Notes under the pieces: generated by a model
Database searches by the model: none
What the model saw: only the letters and a program-made list of their open reading frames with translations
What the model was told of the DNA's origin: nothing
Assembly (NCBI GenBank): GCA_023381035.1
Contig: JAMCTK010000004.1
Coordinates: 1-7,056, forward strand
Direction: 5' to 3'
Source of the DNA: Patescibacteria group bacterium
GTDB taxonomy: Bacteria; Patescibacteria; Microgenomatia; Levybacterales; UBA12049
DNA length: 7,056 nucleotides
Program-made: the position numbers and the translations under genes
Shown: positions 5,196 to 7,056 of the stretch, piece after piece
Layout of the letters: each line of letters starts with the position of its first letter
Numbering within the stretch: the stretch's first letter is position 1

Positions 5196-5941
5196 TACGC
5201 AAAGTAAAATTATCAAATCTTTTTTTAGCAATTCTTCTTATATTGCTTTCGTATGAAAAGGCAATTGCGCTGACTAATCAAGCGATTATTACTAGCGTAA
5301 GAATACCTGTCTGCGGAGACCTCGTTGCTGAAGACCCTGAACAATGTGATAATTCTGACCTCAAAGGTAAAAATTGTCAAAGCCTGGGCTTTGGTCCCGG
5401 AACTTTGACCTGCGACATAGCCTGCGATTTTAATACCAATGGATGTCCTACTCCAACTCCTACTCCAACGCCAACACCGTCTCCGGCTCCAACAGTCGTG
5501 CCCACCTCCGTTCCAACTGCAACTCCTGTGCCCACCAATACTCCTACGTCTGTTCCTTTGGTCACATCTGTGCCTGTTGCGGAAACAGTAGTGACTACGC
5601 CGGTTCCTCCGACTCCGACTTCCGCTCCCAATATTATTACCGATATTATAAGAAACATAATTTCGCAACCGCAAATTATTCCTGTTGCAGTTTTGAATCT
5701 TGATCCTAATAAAGACGGTTTAATCACAACTAACGAGATTTATTCTGCGGTTAAGGAATGGGTTGACGAGTGGAAGGCGTTTGTAAAATTAGCCACAGCA
5801 GAAAGTGCAAACAGACAAGATAATAAGCAAATATCAAAATTAGAATTACCTCAGGAGATTGAGAAGTGTGATATAAATAAGGATGAAAAGTGTGACGTTT
5901 TTGATTTTTCTGTCCTTCTTTACTATATTAATAGAAGATGA
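5192..5941 (+). CDS. Secreted Cys-rich, P/T-linker, dockerin-like protein (249 aa)
   Basis: Signal peptide (about 1-26). A six-cysteine module (Cys41, 52, 62, 74, 78, 85) with C-G-D ... E-Q-C-D ... C-Q-S-L-G-F ... G-T-L-T-C matches the Cys-rich repeat 'CGDG...E.CD' common in myxobacterial and Patescibacterial surface proteins. A 61-residue P/T/V-rich linker follows (86-146). The C-terminal part carries two calcium-binding loops: D171-P-N-K-D-G-L-I-T-T-N-E182, a canonical EF-hand loop, and D227-I-N-K-D-E-K-C-D-V-F-D238, a dockerin-type loop, followed by a hydrophobic helix (F-S-V-L-L-Y-Y-I). Their spacing (56 residues) is wider than in classic type I dockerins, so 'dockerin-like' is safer. Adjacent Cys226 and Cys234 could clamp the second loop. 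Start and stop overlap both neighbours by ATGA, and the next gene encodes a cohesin-like domain, the natural partner. No membrane anchor, so it should be held by docking. Confidence 0.8.
   Translation: MIRKVKLSNLFLAILLILLSYEKAIALTNQAIITSVRIPVCGDLVAEDPEQCDNSDLKGKNCQSLGFGPGTLTCDIACDFNTNGCPTPTPTPTPTPSPAPTVVPTSVPTATPVPTNTPTSVPLVTSVPVAETVVTTPVPPTPTSAPNIITDIIRNIISQPQIIPVAVLNLDPNKDGLITTNEIYSAVKEWVDEWKAFVKLATAESANRQDNKQISKLELPQEIEKCDINKDEKCDVFDFSVLLYYINRR
5447..5629 (+). repeat. P/T-rich linker-coding low-complexity tract
   Basis: Encodes residues 86-146 of the dockerin-like protein. It begins as tandem CCN-ACN codon pairs (P-T repeats) and decays into P/T/V/S/A. This is an extended linker, likely used to span the cell wall or as an O-glycosylation target. 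The hexanucleotide periodicity makes length changes by slippage likely between strains, and it creates long spurious reading frames on the other strand. Confidence 0.85.
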
Positions 5942-6951
5942 AGACTTGGATTAAAGTATTTTTATTAATTATTCCAATTGCCATCGGCGCTTGGTTTTTG
6001 GTTCATATAATGGCTATTTTTGGCCTCTTCCTAGCGGTTGCGCTTCCAATTTGGTGGTTTATTCTTCCCAGACAGACTTTTTGCTTTTTTTGTCGTCTCA
6101 AAAAGGATGGAGAAATATGCCCTTCATGCAAGGTTCCAGTTTCCAAAGCAGAGGGAATTTATATTAAAACAATTCACTCGGCGTTTTACAATGCCGGATT
6201 AGTTATTTGTTTTTTTGTGTTATCGGCTGGACTCGTGTTTTTAGAAAGCAAAATCTTGGTTTTAGCCGGGTTTCCAGCAGCGGAAAAATCAGTATCTTTC
6301 ATTATTCCTCCAAGAAAAGAATATAAAATGGGGGAGATATTTCCAATGGACGTTAAGCTCGTTGGAATCAAAAGACCTATTAATGCAGTAAGAATAGACA
6401 TTGCTTTTGATCCTAGAAGAGTAGAAGTTTCAAGTATATCAACCGATAACTCTTTTGCAAATATCTTTATCCAAAAAGAAATAGACAATAAAACCGGATA
6501 TGCAAGACTAACAGGAGGATTGCCTAATCCTGGATTTTTAGGAACAGAAGGGAATTTTGTTACGTTCTATCTAAAAGGAAAAATGGCTGGTATGGCCACT
6601 GTTAATTTTCTGCCGACCTCGATGGTTCTTGCCAATGATGGTAATGGAACAAACGTCATTAAAGACCTTGGAGAAGCAAGTTTTTTGATTTCCCCCCAGA
6701 AGATATCCCAAAGAGATGATAAATTCGTATCAATAAAAACAGATGTTTTATCCGCAAGTACTCCTGAGTCAAAGCTTATTTTCTATGATGATGAAAAACG
6801 GGAGGTTTTAGGAGTAGAAACTCAGAGTAAGCCGGAGAATTTTGAGCTGTTTGGTTGGGCAAAAGCTGTGTTCCAAGTCGTTGTTGATATAGATCATCTG
6901 ATATTAGGTTTTTGGGAATCGCTTGTTCGCTTCCTGACTTTTAGGGGATAA
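5938..6951 (+). CDS. Membrane protein with cytoplasmic zinc ribbon and extracellular cohesin-like domain (337 aa)
   Basis: Residues 5-44 form a hydrophobic hairpin (two membrane helices). Then comes a four-cysteine zinc ribbon, C49-x2-C52-x8-C61-x2-C64, in a basic segment, and a third helix (about 86-110). Residues about 117-252 look like a cohesin (PF00963): Y-K-M-G-E-I-F-P-M-D-V, then I-N-A-V-R-I-D-I-A-F-D158-P, V-E-V, F-V-T-F-Y-L-K-G, and T-S-M-V-L-A-N-D-G-N-G-T at the end, the expected order of cohesin strands. By the positive-inside rule the ribbon is cytoplasmic and the cohesin outside. The C-terminal tail (253-337) ends in an aromatic, amphipathic helix (about 305-335) of unknown role. 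Directly follows a dockerin-like gene with ATGA overlap, suggesting coupled translation and pairing of the products. The combination of ribbon and cohesin is unusual; a role in transmitting or organising docking at the membrane is inference. Confidence 0.8.
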   Translation: MKTWIKVFLLIIPIAIGAWFLVHIMAIFGLFLAVALPIWWFILPRQTFCFFCRLKKDGEICPSCKVPVSKAEGIYIKTIHSAFYNAGLVICFFVLSAGLVFLESKILVLAGFPAAEKSVSFIIPPRKEYKMGEIFPMDVKLVGIKRPINAVRIDIAFDPRRVEVSSISTDNSFANIFIQKEIDNKTGYARLTGGLPNPGFLGTEGNFVTFYLKGKMAGMATVNFLPTSMVLANDGNGTNVIKDLGEASFLISPQKISQRDDKFVSIKTDVLSASTPESKLIFYDDEKREVLGVETQSKPENFELFGWAKAVFQVVVDIDHLILGFWESLVRFLTFRG

Positions 6952-6959
6952 AAGAAGAC

Positions 6960-7056
6960 TTATTCGGACTTTTGTTGAATTCCAAGCAGCCATAGGACTG
7001 CTTCTTTTTTGTAGCGTCTGTTGCCACGTGAATTAATTCTAATTGCTGGTAACTTT
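6960..7056 (-). CDS. Excisionase/MerR-type HTH protein, C-terminal end only (gene continues past the window)
   Basis: Thirty-one sense codons in one open frame to the window edge on the minus strand, ending in TAA at 6962-6960. They read K-L-P-A-I-R-I, then S-R-G-N-R-R-Y-K-K-E-A-V-L-W-L-L-G-I-Q. That is the typical end of HTH_17/excisionase-family DNA-binding domains ('GKLpAiRin.rG.RRy.kedv..fL'), where the recognition helix is followed by a small wing containing the R-R-Y/F motif. The helix-turn-helix itself lies outside the window, so the call rests on the wing and is moderate. The gene is tail-to-tail with the cohesin gene, 8 bases apart. No sign of an adjacent integrase or att site in the visible part, so 'excisionase' is a family name only. 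Confidence 0.55.
   Translation of the reverse strand, partial: KLPAIRINSRGNRRYKKEAVLWLLGIQQKSE
6984..7010 (+). terminator. Possible intrinsic terminator of the rightward operon
   Basis: AAGCAG (6984-6989) pairs with CTGCTT (6998-7003) around an 8-base loop, followed by C and six T (7005-7010). It sits 33 bases after the cohesin gene stop, the right place for an operon terminator. It also lies within the 3' coding part of the oppositely oriented HTH gene, so the match may be a by-product of its codons. Three G-C pairs make it a modest stem. Confidence 0.4.

Noticed and set aside
5447..5629. Tandem short repeats as a CRISPR or mobile-element signal
   Set aside because: The periodicity is codon-based (Pro-Thr), without unique spacers or terminal inverted repeats.
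5225..5727. Open frames of 86 to 149 codons on both strands over the P/T-rich linker
   Set aside because: By-products of the periodic CCN-ACN codons; the antisense ones read as low-complexity G/V/T or R/S/C-rich peptides without start signals.
6186..6488. 100-codon minus-strand frame within the cohesin gene
   Set aside because: Shadow of a gene with clear domain content; no promoter or homology-like pattern.
2382..6951. Sortase (LPxTG-type) sorting signals in the surface proteins
   Set aside because: None of the C-termini shows LPxTG plus hydrophobic segment plus basic tail; the only C-terminal helix (4536-5195 product) lacks a sorting motif and has a long charged tail.

Overview
The window looks like a piece of a Candidate Phyla Radiation (Patescibacteria) chromosome, most likely a Microgenomates-type lineage. 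This is inferred from protein style, not from a marker gene. The supporting signs are an AT-rich genome, very tight gene packing, small membrane-tethered and secreted beta-sandwich proteins full of T/S/N, P/T-rich linkers, and no recognisable Shine-Dalgarno sequence at any start. TGA is used as a real stop in two ATGA gene overlaps, so the TGA-to-glycine code of Gracilibacteria/Absconditabacteria is not in use.

Layout. At the left edge is the 3' part of a GalT-like (HIT superfamily) protein on the + strand, open to the window start. It converges on a minus-strand, membrane-anchored, class A beta-lactamase-like serine hydrolase (448..1491). A divergent promoter region (about 1492-1606) separates this from a rightward run of six genes: a membrane-tethered LytR_C protein (1607-2338); a secreted multidomain protein with a jelly-roll-like N-terminus, two FN3 domains and a C-terminal beta-domain (2382-3938); a small secreted protein made almost entirely of that same C-terminal domain (3991-4494); a signal-peptide, Ig-like, C-terminal-membrane-helix protein resembling the WxLIP/DUF916 anchors of Gram-positive WxL loci (4536-5195); a secreted Cys-rich, P/T-linker, dockerin-like protein (5192-5941); and a membrane protein carrying a cytoplasmic zinc ribbon and an extracellular cohesin-like domain (5938-6951). 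At the right edge a minus-strand gene enters the window; its last 31 codons look like the end of an excisionase/MerR-type (HTH_17) DNA-binding domain.

How the genes may work together. The last three rightward genes overlap by ATGA and form one operon. I read the run 2382-6951 as a cell-surface assembly system. Two soluble surface proteins share a WxL-like domain, a WxLIP-like protein could hold them at the membrane or wall, and a dockerin-like protein could dock onto the membrane-anchored cohesin encoded by the next gene. This is a hypothesis from domain logic and gene order. The LytR_C and beta-lactamase-like proteins next door fit an envelope neighbourhood.

Regulation. Five start sites, on both strands, have a -10 element ending only 7 to 17 nt before the start codon and no Shine-Dalgarno, which suggests leaderless or nearly leaderless mRNAs. 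Two promoters share the palindromic 9-mer CTTGACAAG at the -35 position. No rRNA, tRNA, CRISPR array, insertion sequence or origin was seen. No stretch over 300 bases lacks a gene; the longest non-coding gap is about 115 bases (1492-1606).
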